From: Flavobacterium tyrosinilyticum
Lineage (GTDB): Bacteria > Bacteroidota > Bacteroidia > Flavobacteriales > Flavobacteriaceae
Reading direction: 5' to 3'
Assembly (NCBI RefSeq): GCF_023656565.1
Contig: NZ_JAMOKG010000003.1
Location: 930,001 to 994,000 of the forward strand
Length of the DNA: 64,000 nt
Positions within the stretch are counted from its first letter, which is position 1. Each line of letters starts with the position of its first letter. Positions 51,454 to 59,161 of the stretch are shown in pieces. Position numbers and translations under genes: made by a program. The notes beneath the pieces are model-generated. The model was not told the DNA's origin. It saw only the letters and a program-made list of their open reading frames with translations, and did no database searches.

Positions 51454-52602
51454 TTATGGATACACAATAATCGTTTTTCCTTCAACCTTAAATTTTATAT
51501 TACTAAGCTCAAGTACTTTTAATACCTCAGACAAATTTTTATTTCTAAATGTACCTCCGTTAAATCTCACATCCGAGACATCACCGCGGTATTCGACTTT
51601 AATTCCGTACCAGCGCTCCAATTGTTTCATTACAGATTTTAAATCGGCATTATCAAATTTGAATCGGCCGTTTTTCCAAGCGATTGCAGCTTCGGTATCC
51701 ACCTCTTTAACGGCAATCTTACTAGAACTTTCAGATATATTGGATTGTTGGCCTGGCTTTAAAATCGCTTTCTGATTTTTAGAAGAAACGGCAACACTTC
51801 CTTCTAACAATGTAGTTTTTACTACAGATTCATTATTGTAAGCATGGACATTAAAATGTGTACCTAAAACTTCGATTGTTTGGTTCGCTGATTTTACTAA
51901 GAAAGGCTTGCTTTTATTTTTAGCAACTTCAAAATAAGCTTCTCCTTCTAGCTCAACAATTCTTTGATCGCCATTAAACTGAGTCGGATATTTGATAGAC
52001 GAAACAGCATTCAAAAATACTTTTGTTCCATCCGCCAAAACAATATTATATTGTCCGCCCGTTGGAGTCGAAAGTGTATTAAATGAATTTGCATCTTCTT
52101 CTGAAGCATCAGCATTTGGGTTTATTACATAAGTAATCACTCCATTGGCATCCATTTTAATGGTTACCTCATCTTGATCTTCTTTAGCAATAATATCTTT
52201 TGAGGAAATATCAGAAAGAACAATCTGCTTTCCGTTCGAAAGCGTTAAAATTCCTCTATTTCCGCCTGGGGCAATTTCTGTTGGTTTTTCGACAACCTGA
52301 ATATTTTCTTGTTCTACTCCTACTTCCGATTTTGTAAAATAGAATATTCCAACGCCAAAAAGTAACGCAATAGATGCGGCGGCGGCAACACGCGGCCAAA
52401 GAGTAATCACTTTTGGTTGCTTTACCAAAGGAAGTCTCGATTTCAAATGTTCGTAACTATCTGCTAGTTCGTATTCGCTAAGCTGTTTAGTATTATTTGC
52501 CGCTTTATGCAAATACCACGCATCAAGTTTGTCTTTATCTTCATTAGATAAAGTGCCATTTTGATGTTTTTTAAGCAGTTCTAAAAATTCAGTTTCATTC
52601 AT
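51454..52602 (-). CDS. FecR family anti-sigma factor
   Basis: A 382-residue inner-membrane protein: a cytoplasmic N-terminal domain (about 1-70) with EFLELLKKHQNGTLSNEDKDKL, one transmembrane segment (about 70-88; AAAASIALLFGVGIFYF), and a periplasmic FecR domain (about 110-280; LSTPTGGQYNIVLADGTKVFLNAVSS). A C-terminal DUF4974 domain (about 315-382) resembles an STN partner surface. It keeps the sigma factor in check until the receptor signals. It lies between the sigma gene and susC. Confidence 0.92.
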   Translation of the reverse strand: MNETEFLELLKKHQNGTLSNEDKDKLDAWYLHKAANNTKQLSEYELADSYEHLKSRLPLVKQPKVITLWPRVAAAASIALLFGVGIFYFTKSEVGVEQENIQVVEKPTEIAPGGNRGILTLSNGKQIVLSDISSKDIIAKEDQDEVTIKMDANGVITYVINPNADASEEDANSFNTLSTPTGGQYNIVLADGTKVFLNAVSSIKYPTQFNGDQRIVELEGEAYFEVAKNKSKPFLVKSANQTIEVLGTHFNVHAYNNESVVKTTLLEGSVAVSSKNQKAILKPGQQSNISESSSKIAVKEVDTEAAIAWKNGRFKFDNADLKSVMKQLERWYGIKVEYRGDVSDVRFNGGTFRNKNLSEVLKVLELSNIKFKVEGKTIIVYP

Positions 52603-52788
52603 AATTACAACACGAAATTTTGTCTTGTTTTATAATAAGACAGTTAGGAAGGGGTTTTGTCATAGATGAAAATCAAAAAAATATTAATTTATCATTAATA
52701 AATTCATTGAAACGTTAGTTTCTCTTTATTAATGAGGCTTTTATGGATAGTTTTTATTTGAAAATTTAACAAAAAGAACAAGAAAAAT

Positions 52789-53358
52789 TTACCACACAAA
52801 AACATTCAACGCCGATTTTAGCTTTCCGCGAAGAATTTTTAGCGAATTATAAACTTGCTGTTTAGCCGTTTTATCTGTTATGTTCAATTGAAGTGCAATT
52901 TCGTCGTATGACAGTTCTTCTACTTTTCTTAAAAGAAAAACTTCACGCATTTTTTCTGGAAGCAAAGCAATTTCGTTTTCAATAATAGCTTCCAATTCTT
53001 TTTCTCTGAGTTTAGAATCTGCAAAAACATAATCATTTTCAATAAAGTTTGAAAAAGAATCTGCGTAACGAGAAACTACTTTTTCGTGAGCAATATGATT
53101 CAAGATTCTGTTTTTGGTTGCTTTGTATAAATAAGAAGATAATGATCCTGTGATTTCCAATTCCCGACGCTTGTTCCAGATAAACAAGAAAACTTCCTGA
53201 ACAACATCATTGGCCTCATCATGATTTCCCGTCATTTTGTAGGCATGATTTACTAAAAGTCTAGAATATCTTTCGAAAATTTCTGTATAGGCCAATTGAT
53301 CATCATCCTTAAGGAGATTTAATAAGATATGATCAGCATATTTGCTATAAACAGACAT
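52789..53358 (-). CDS. ECF sigma factor, FecI type
   Basis: A 189-residue sigma-70 factor. Region 2 (about 17-85; LLVNHAYKMTGNHDEANDVVQEVFLFIWNKR) and region 4 (about 120-175; LPEKMREVFLLRKVEELSYDEIALQLN) are present with nothing else. It is the first gene of the minus-strand locus; FecR follows after 186 bp. Together with the STN-bearing SusC this forms a classic surface-signalling circuit: substrate binding at the receptor releases the sigma factor, which then transcribes the uptake operon. Confidence 0.9.
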   Translation of the reverse strand: MSVYSKYADHILLNLLKDDDQLAYTEIFERYSRLLVNHAYKMTGNHDEANDVVQEVFLFIWNKRRELEITGSLSSYLYKATKNRILNHIAHEKVVSRYADSFSNFIENDYVFADSKLREKELEAIIENEIALLPEKMREVFLLRKVEELSYDEIALQLNITDKTAKQQVYNSLKILRGKLKSALNVFVW

Positions 53359-53695
53359 TAATTAATAAAAAGTGAGGATCAAAAACGCAATATTAAACAA
53401 TTTTAATGTTAAAAGCCAAAAGATTATTAAGTTAAAAAAAACGCAAAGGATTTCGTAAACATTTTTGAATAAAATTCAATATGATTAATCTTAATAATAT
53501 TGAATAGCAACACTATAGTTGAAAAAAGCACTCGTATTTTCAAACTTTTGCTTTTTTATGGTTAAATTTAAGGGTAAATGAAAATTTGACAATACTATAA
53601 AAAAATTATATAAAACAGTTAGCAGATTAAGACAGTAATTTTAGAATAATCTAAAAATTGAGATAATTATTATTCATCCTTTAAAACCGATTATT
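53359..53695. other. Gene-free divergent promoter spacer
   Basis: This 337-bp AT-rich stretch lies between the fecI-type gene and the acidic protein gene, transcribed away from each other. I see no open frame worth calling, no clear repeat and no convincing TAnnTTTG box. Confidence 0.6.
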
Positions 53696-53974
53696 ATGAG
53701 ATATGAAAATTACGCATCTGAAGAATTTGAAATGAATTCTTATGAAGAACAACTACTACTAAATTATGACGACTTTTTAGAGGGTGATTACAATAATAGA
53801 CTGACAGCTTCTAATCACTACAATCTAGAGCTTGGAGAACTGGAAGACAATCTTGAATATGATTTCGATTCAGAGTATGATGAAAATGACTGGGAAGAAG
53901 AAGAGTTAAATGATATTGACGGAGAATACGATAAGAATGAAGAAAAACCTGGAAGTTTTGAAATGGTAAGCTAA
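53696..53974 (+). CDS. Very acidic small protein of unknown function
   Basis: A 92-residue protein with 32 Asp/Glu against only 4 Lys/Arg (my count), rich in Tyr and Asn, with no signal peptide or membrane segment. The middle (about 45-75) is especially acidic (e.g. DENDWEEEELND). Such composition suggests disorder, DNA mimicry or ion binding, none of which can be shown here. A lipoprotein gene begins 11 bp downstream on the same strand, so they are probably co-transcribed. No family is recognised. Confidence 0.62.
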   Translation: MRYENYASEEFEMNSYEEQLLLNYDDFLEGDYNNRLTASNHYNLELGELEDNLEYDFDSEYDENDWEEEELNDIDGEYDKNEEKPGSFEMVS

Positions 53975-53985
53975 AAAATACTGAT

Positions 53986-54447
53986 ATGAAAAATTTGCTT
54001 CTATTTCTAATTCCAATTTTCTTCTTTTCATGTCAGCAAAAGGAAAACAAAAAACCTGCTGCTGAAGCACCGACGCCCGTTGTTCAACAAGAAAAAAAAC
54101 AGGAAAATGAACAAATGGGCGACACTATTGCTATGAATTTTAAGAATGAAGAAAATGTGTTTTCAGCAGAAGGCCATTTAGATTCTTTACATTCAAAAGT
54201 TTATGTCCAATTTAAAAATGAAGATTTGGGAGAATTAAACGCTCAAATTGTTCCAGATGCAGGAAAAGGAAACATTCGTTTTAATCAAATTATTTTTCCG
54301 GATAAAACCTCAGACGGCCCTTTTGGAATGGATATGAAAATGCCGCTTCAACAAAAAGGGACTCATATTTTAGTCATCGGACATTCTCTAATGGCCGACA
54401 ATCCGTATTATGGTAATTTTAAAGTGCAGTTAGCGATTCAAAAATAA
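53986..54447 (+). CDS. Lipoprotein of unknown function
   Basis: A 153-residue lipoprotein. The leader ends with the lipobox FFFSC (Cys16) and is followed by a polar linker (about 20-45, Lys/Glu/Pro/Gln-rich). The folded part (about 50-153) contains GHLDSLHSKVYVQFKNEDLGELNAQI and ends KGTHILVIGHSLMADNPYYGNFKVQLAI. It resembles a beta-sandwich, but no family is recognised. It follows the acidic-protein gene by 11 bp. The next gene is convergent with 15 bp between the stop codons. Confidence 0.72.
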   Translation: MKNLLLFLIPIFFFSCQQKENKKPAAEAPTPVVQQEKKQENEQMGDTIAMNFKNEENVFSAEGHLDSLHSKVYVQFKNEDLGELNAQIVPDAGKGNIRFNQIIFPDKTSDGPFGMDMKMPLQQKGTHILVIGHSLMADNPYYGNFKVQLAIQK

Positions 54448-54462
54448 TAAGGCGCTATAAAA

Positions 54463-55641
54463 TTACGCTTTCATTCTCCTTTTATTTCTTGCCCAATACG
54501 TAAGATAAACAATTCCTAGAACTAGCACGAGTATATCAAATCTAATGATTTGCGGTATACGGTTGATTTGATCATTATAATAAGTCCCTCCTAAAAGAGC
54601 TCCTAAACCGATTCCGAGTTCCATCGAAATATACATCGTTGCGACCGCTTTTCCTCTATGCTCAGGATTACTCATATCAATCGTCCAAGCACTAATGGCT
54701 GGTGACAAAATACCGGTGCCGACTCCATAAATTCCGGCTCCGATTAATAACATATTGATATCTCTTCCTGCACTTATTACAAAAAGAGCAATCGAAGTGA
54801 TGATTAATCCAGCCATAATCACTTTTGGACGGCCGTGCCTGTCGGAAACTTTTCCTGCTGCAAAACGAACCATGACTGAAGCTACCGTAAAAGCAGTAAA
54901 AAATATTCCCTTATTTGTTGCTCCTAAATGCTCACTCCAATCTGGAATTAAGGTTAAAATAAGTCCGAAAGCGGTGTACGAAAGAAAAGTGATAATTCCT
55001 GCTGGAAATACATTTCTATCTACAATATCGTTTTTGCCTATAACGAACATTGATCGGTTCAATTTTTCTTTTGTCACAAGGGTTTCTTTCATGTTCATTA
55101 CAATAATAATAGAAAAGAAAGCCAAAAACGACGAAGTATAAAACATGACATTGATTCCGTACAAATTCACAATCATACTGCCCAGCGCTGGTCCTAGCGC
55201 CCCACCAATACTAAAACATAATCCGTGCATTCCGAGTGCTTCTCCCCATCTGTGTTGCGGAATAATATCTGCCACATAAGCCGAAGTTGACGTAGGTTTA
55301 AATCCTGTCGAAAAACCATGAACTAAACGCAAAAGCAAAAATCCTGAAACAGAACTCAAAATTGGATACAGAAATCCGCAGATCACACATACCGAAGATC
55401 CTATTGCCATAACCGGAACGCGTCCCCATTTATCGGTAAGTTTACCACTAAACGGACGAGAAATTGCGGCCGTCAAGGTAAATAAGGAAATAATAAGTCC
55501 TTTATACTCTGCTCCTCCCAAACTGCTTAAATAATTGGGAAGTTCGGGTATCATCATATTAAAACTCGATGAAAATAATAGAGAACTCAAACAAAGCAAA
55601 ATGAATTGTAAGGTATAAATTGATTTTTCGTTTTGTGACAT
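54463..55641 (-). CDS. Major facilitator superfamily transporter
   Basis: A 392-residue inner-membrane protein with about 12 hydrophobic segments. The loop after segment 2 carries GKLTDKWGRVPVM, the MFS signature GxxxDRxGRR type, and the mirrored motif GKVSDRHGRPKVI follows segment 8. The sequence resembles the drug/sugar-efflux DHA1 group, but the substrate cannot be read. Single gene, convergent with the lipoprotein gene and separate from the efflux operon further on. Confidence 0.85.
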   Translation of the reverse strand: MSQNEKSIYTLQFILLCLSSLLFSSSFNMMIPELPNYLSSLGGAEYKGLIISLFTLTAAISRPFSGKLTDKWGRVPVMAIGSSVCVICGFLYPILSSVSGFLLLRLVHGFSTGFKPTSTSAYVADIIPQHRWGEALGMHGLCFSIGGALGPALGSMIVNLYGINVMFYTSSFLAFFSIIIVMNMKETLVTKEKLNRSMFVIGKNDIVDRNVFPAGIITFLSYTAFGLILTLIPDWSEHLGATNKGIFFTAFTVASVMVRFAAGKVSDRHGRPKVIMAGLIITSIALFVISAGRDINMLLIGAGIYGVGTGILSPAISAWTIDMSNPEHRGKAVATMYISMELGIGLGALLGGTYYNDQINRIPQIIRFDILVLVLGIVYLTYWARNKRRMKA

Positions 55642-55689
55642 TATTGATTTTTTGTATAACTAAAAAGGCAGATAGATAATTATGATTCT

Positions 55690-56910
55690 TTAAAATAATT
55701 CCAGCTGATTGTTTGGGTTTATAGGTTTCTTTTTTGGAGGTTTCGCATCGCCAAAAACGGTTCTTCCTCCATATTTGTGCGATTCTTCTCTTTCTCTTTG
55801 AACAAGAGCATCAAAATTGGAATTTGGCATAAAACTTTCTTCTGCTTTTCTTGAAATTTCAGATAGTTTCTTAATAGCGCTCAATTTATCGCTATTCCCA
55901 ATTTTAGCCCGATTAATGGCTCTTTGCAACGTGTCTATTGTTTCATCGTAGATTTTAACGGGAACAGGAAACGGATGTCCGTCTTTTCCGCCATGAGCAA
56001 AAGAAAAACGGGCTGGATCATCAAATCGTGTTGGAGTTCCGTAGATTATTTCGCTTACCAAAGCCAACGACTGCAAAGCTCTTGGCCCCATTCCTTTTAA
56101 AAGCAGTAATTCTTCAAAATCTTCTGGCTTGTTTTCATGAGTAGCCCAAAGCATAGCGCCCAGTCTTTTCATATTCACATCTTCCATTCTCACGTCGTGA
56201 TGCGCGGGCATAGAAAGATGCTGCATTTCTTTTATGATTTTAACTGGCGACTCTTTTACCAATTCTAAAATACCTTCACGAGATTTTGTGGCCGCATTTG
56301 CTGTAAGATTTAAAATTGCACCTTGATTTTCGCCATAAATAAAAGTGTGCGGTTCATTTATAAAAGACTTTAAATCTTGCGAATGCCAATGGTATCTTCT
56401 GGCAGTTCTAGAATCAGGATTCATTCCCTGCTGAATTACAGCCCATTGCCCTTTATTATCGACAATAAAATTATGCTGATACAATTGAAATCCGTCCTGA
56501 ATGGCGGTATTGTCTACTTTTGCGGTAAGTCGGCTACAGCTGGCAAGATTAACTCCGTCGAGGCCTGTTTTTTCGCCAACAAATAAAAGTTCCTGCGGCG
56601 TTGCCATCGAATGTTTTCCTTTGCCTCCGCAGATATAAATTCCGAGTTCTTTGGAGTGCGGATTCACCGATTTTTTTAATGCTCCAAGCACCGAGGTTGT
56701 AATTCCAGACGAATGCCAATCCATTCCCATTACGGCTCCAAAACTCTGAAACCAAAATGGATTGCTCAATTTACTTATAACTTCGGCAGTAGAAAATTCC
56801 ATTGCAATCGTTTCTACAATTGCAAAACCAAGTTTAGACATCCGCTCAGCAAGCCATAATGGAACATGTCCATAATGTAAAGGAAGATCTGCTGTACCGG
56901 AACGTTTCAT
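55690..56910 (-). CDS. DUF763 domain-containing protein
   Basis: A 406-residue soluble protein. The opening MKRSGTADLPLHYGHVPLWL is the start of DUF763, which covers most of the protein. A helix-hairpin-helix-like segment, LLLKGMGPRALQSLALVSEIIYG (about 268-290), suggests nucleic-acid binding. The C-terminal 90 residues are charged and end in KKKPINPNNQLELF. DUF763 is common in archaea and thermophiles and scattered in bacteria; its function is unknown, though DNA/RNA processing is likely. The MFS gene lies 48 bp downstream. Confidence 0.85.
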   Translation of the reverse strand: MKRSGTADLPLHYGHVPLWLAERMSKLGFAIVETIAMEFSTAEVISKLSNPFWFQSFGAVMGMDWHSSGITTSVLGALKKSVNPHSKELGIYICGGKGKHSMATPQELLFVGEKTGLDGVNLASCSRLTAKVDNTAIQDGFQLYQHNFIVDNKGQWAVIQQGMNPDSRTARRYHWHSQDLKSFINEPHTFIYGENQGAILNLTANAATKSREGILELVKESPVKIIKEMQHLSMPAHHDVRMEDVNMKRLGAMLWATHENKPEDFEELLLLKGMGPRALQSLALVSEIIYGTPTRFDDPARFSFAHGGKDGHPFPVPVKIYDETIDTLQRAINRAKIGNSDKLSAIKKLSEISRKAEESFMPNSNFDALVQREREESHKYGGRTVFGDAKPPKKKPINPNNQLELF

Positions 56911-56999
56911 TTGCTAAAATTATAATCCTGCAAAAATACTTCTTTTAATTGTGAATTATAAATGGTGAATTGTTAATTCATGTGTAAAAAGTTTAAAGT

Positions 57000-57057
57000 G
57001 TGAAATGTTAGATGTGAAAAGTAAAATGATACTCACATCTTACAATTAACATTTCAC
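57000..57057. repeat. Fold-back repeat beside the AI-2E gene end
   Basis: GTGAAATGTTA (57000-57010) pairs with 57047-57057, and AGATGTGA (57010-57017) pairs with 57033-57040. The whole could form a bulged hairpin 2 bp from the stop codon of the permease gene. It may serve as terminator, though the T run is weak. Confidence 0.6.
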
Positions 57058-57059
57058 AA

Positions 57060-58151
57060 TTAACTAATTTCAATATCGTCCACAGGTTCTGCAACAGGTT
57101 CTGGATTGTCATCCAACCAAGCAACGAACAATTTATAACCTATTGAAAACACAATTGGCCCAACAAACAATCCTATGAAACCCGACATGATAAAACCACC
57201 AATTACACCTAGGAAAATAACGAGCATTGGCACAAGAGCGCCTTTTCCTAGCAATAATGGTTTTAGGACATTATCTGATAATCCGCTGATAATGAAAAAC
57301 ACCGTCCAAAAGATAGCATAACCAGAATCTCCTGTTGAGAAAAGGTAAATAATAACGCCAATATTAATTATAATAGGGCCAATCTGCAAAATTGAAAATA
57401 TCAGACAGATCAAAGTCAAAATTCCCGCGTATGGAATATCGGCCCAAAACAATCCAATTGCCTGAATAATAGTCTGAATAACAGCAACTCCCAAAATACC
57501 TTTAACCACTTGATAAATAGTTGAAACTGAAATGGTCATAATTCCTTCGGCCTCATTTCCTGCAATTTTTTTAAGGAATTTCATAAAGAAAGTTTTCCCC
57601 CCTGGCGATACTAATAAAACACCTGCAATAATAACCGATAAAATAAACTGAAGAAATGCCGCACCAGAACTCAAAATACTGGCCATAATTTTAGACGACA
57701 ATTCTCTTATCTGATCTTGGTATTTCACAACACTCTGTTCCAAATCTGTTGATAAAGACAATAAAAATTCATAGAGTGGTTTGCCAATTATTGGCCATTC
57801 TTTTATAGAAGCTCCTGGCGGAGTAATTTTTAGCGTTCCTGCCTCAAAACTGCTTTTCAGTTCTAAAAAATTTCCCGTTGCCGCTTTCAAGAAATAGATA
57901 AGAGGCACCACCATTATGGCAATAAGCAAAATAGTAATAACAACCGATGCCAGTGCTTTGCGTCCTTTTAATATTCGCTGCAGCGAATTAAACAAAGGAT
58001 AAAACACAACCGAAAGTATTACCGCCCAAAGAATAGGCATAAAAAAAGGCAACAACAATTTAAGACAAAATCCCACAAGGAGAAAAATGAAAAATAACTG
58101 CAAAATAGTATCAAAAAGTTCTTTCTTTTTAGTCGAATTGGTTGTTTTCAT
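57060..58151 (-). CDS. AI-2E family transporter
   Basis: A 363-residue inner-membrane protein with about eight hydrophobic segments (for example 15-50, 65-90, 160-180, 215-340). The C-terminal half contains DNVLKPLLLGKGALVPMLVIFLGVIGG, the AI-2E family signature (also in TqsA/PerM). Some members export autoinducer-2, others act as sodium/proton or lipid-related permeases, so the substrate here is open. It is in a minus-strand run with the K+ channel gene upstream (109 bp). Confidence 0.85.
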   Translation of the reverse strand: MKTTNSTKKKELFDTILQLFFIFLLVGFCLKLLLPFFMPILWAVILSVVFYPLFNSLQRILKGRKALASVVITILLIAIMVVPLIYFLKAATGNFLELKSSFEAGTLKITPPGASIKEWPIIGKPLYEFLLSLSTDLEQSVVKYQDQIRELSSKIMASILSSGAAFLQFILSVIIAGVLLVSPGGKTFFMKFLKKIAGNEAEGIMTISVSTIYQVVKGILGVAVIQTIIQAIGLFWADIPYAGILTLICLIFSILQIGPIIINIGVIIYLFSTGDSGYAIFWTVFFIISGLSDNVLKPLLLGKGALVPMLVIFLGVIGGFIMSGFIGLFVGPIVFSIGYKLFVAWLDDNPEPVAEPVDDIEIS

Positions 58152-58260
58152 GGTTAGTGTTTTTAATGATGAATTGTTAATAATAAATGAATTCTCCCCT
58201 ATAAATCTTTACTTTACTTTACTCCTAGTTCTTACTTCTTTCATCTATATTCTATATTCT

Positions 58261-58965
58261 TTAGTCTTTATTCTTCCCCGTCTTATTAACAGCAAAATTG
58301 GCATCTGAAACCAGTCTTCCAATTAAGATTACAGGATACAGAACACCTGTAAGCACTTCAATCTGAACAAGCGAACGAGCCAAAGGATGCAGAGGAACGA
58401 TTTCGCCAAAACCCGTCGATGTGATACAGACATAACTGAAATACATAAAACTAGCCAGATCACTATTGCTTGCAAATTTCGATTCAGTTATTTGAAAAGC
58501 GCCTTCAATATGCTGGAAAAGAAACAAATAAAGCGTAGACCAAAAGTGAACCAAAAGCATATAAACGACTATTGACCCTACAATGCGATAAGTAGTTACA
58601 GGACCAGGCTCTAAAACCTTTATTAAAACCAAAGTAATGAGAAGCAACATAATTGCAACGGAGAGAATTAAATCCGCAAAGAGGATGAAAATATTATGTT
58701 CGAAATAATTAATCCATTGTGTTATAATAAATAAAAAGGGAATTATGGAAATGAGAAAAGCCTGTTTTTTATGTTTGGATAAAGCTATAATTCCCGCAAA
58801 GAGAAACAGCATCCAAAATATATTGACTGCTACCATAAAACGCGAATAACTGCCAAAAAACGGAATGACAATAAAGTGCATAATACACAAAAGAATCAGC
58901 ATACCACTGAGTCCTTTCTCTTGCGTCCAAAAGCGATATAAAAAACGGTCTTTTTGTGCTATCAT
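58261..58965 (-). CDS. Two-TM-type potassium channel with extra membrane segments
   Basis: A 234-residue inner-membrane protein with about six hydrophobic segments. The last pair frames a pore loop with filter TSTGFGEIVPLHP, a variant of the K+ channel signature TxGYGD in which the Tyr is Phe and the Asp is Glu. The protein ends soon after the last segment, so no RCK/TrkA domain is present. The start is the ATG at 58965; the frame runs on to 59040 but only through repeat DNA. Ion selectivity is inferred. Confidence 0.8.
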   Translation of the reverse strand: MIAQKDRFLYRFWTQEKGLSGMLILLCIMHFIVIPFFGSYSRFMVAVNIFWMLFLFAGIIALSKHKKQAFLISIIPFLFIITQWINYFEHNIFILFADLILSVAIMLLLITLVLIKVLEPGPVTTYRIVGSIVVYMLLVHFWSTLYLFLFQHIEGAFQITESKFASNSDLASFMYFSYVCITSTGFGEIVPLHPLARSLVQIEVLTGVLYPVILIGRLVSDANFAVNKTGKNKD

Positions 58966-58983
58966 AATATAAATTCTAAATAT

Positions 58984-59071
58984 TAAATTCCAAATTCCAA
59001 TCTCGAAGCCTACGGACAAATTCCAAAAACTAAATTCCAAATTCCAATCTCGAAACCTAAGGACAAATTCT
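58984..59071. repeat. Two copies of a 41-bp repeat upstream of the channel gene
   Basis: Copies at 58984-59024 and 59031-59071 differ at 3 positions. Each starts TAAATTCCAAATTCCAATCT and ends GGACAAATTC. They share the AATTCCAAATTCCAAT core with terminator hairpins elsewhere in the window. Confidence 0.8.
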
Positions 59072-59097
59072 ATATTCTATATTCTTGCTTCTTCACT

Positions 59098-59160
59098 CTC
59101 TATTCTCTATTCTCTATTCTCTATTCTCTATTCTCTATTCTCTATTCTCTATTCTCTATT
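59098..59160. repeat. Tandem heptamer, nine copies of CTCTATT
   Basis: Nine perfect copies fill the 63 bp directly next to the stop codon (59162-59164) of the MFS efflux gene. Being outside the coding frame, changes in copy number would not shift translation. Weaker CTATATTC variants lie at 58249-58262 and 59070-59085. Confidence 0.88.
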
Positions 59161-59161
59161 C

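Noticed and set aside
58966..59040. Longer N-terminus for the K+ channel gene
   Set aside because: The extension is translated from repeat DNA (AATTCCAAATTCCAAT copies) and has no export or membrane logic; the ATG at 58965 is preferred.
59098..59160. CRISPR-like array or coding phase-variation tract
   Set aside because: The units are 7 bp with no spacers, and the run starts after the stop codon, so it is a simple tandem repeat.
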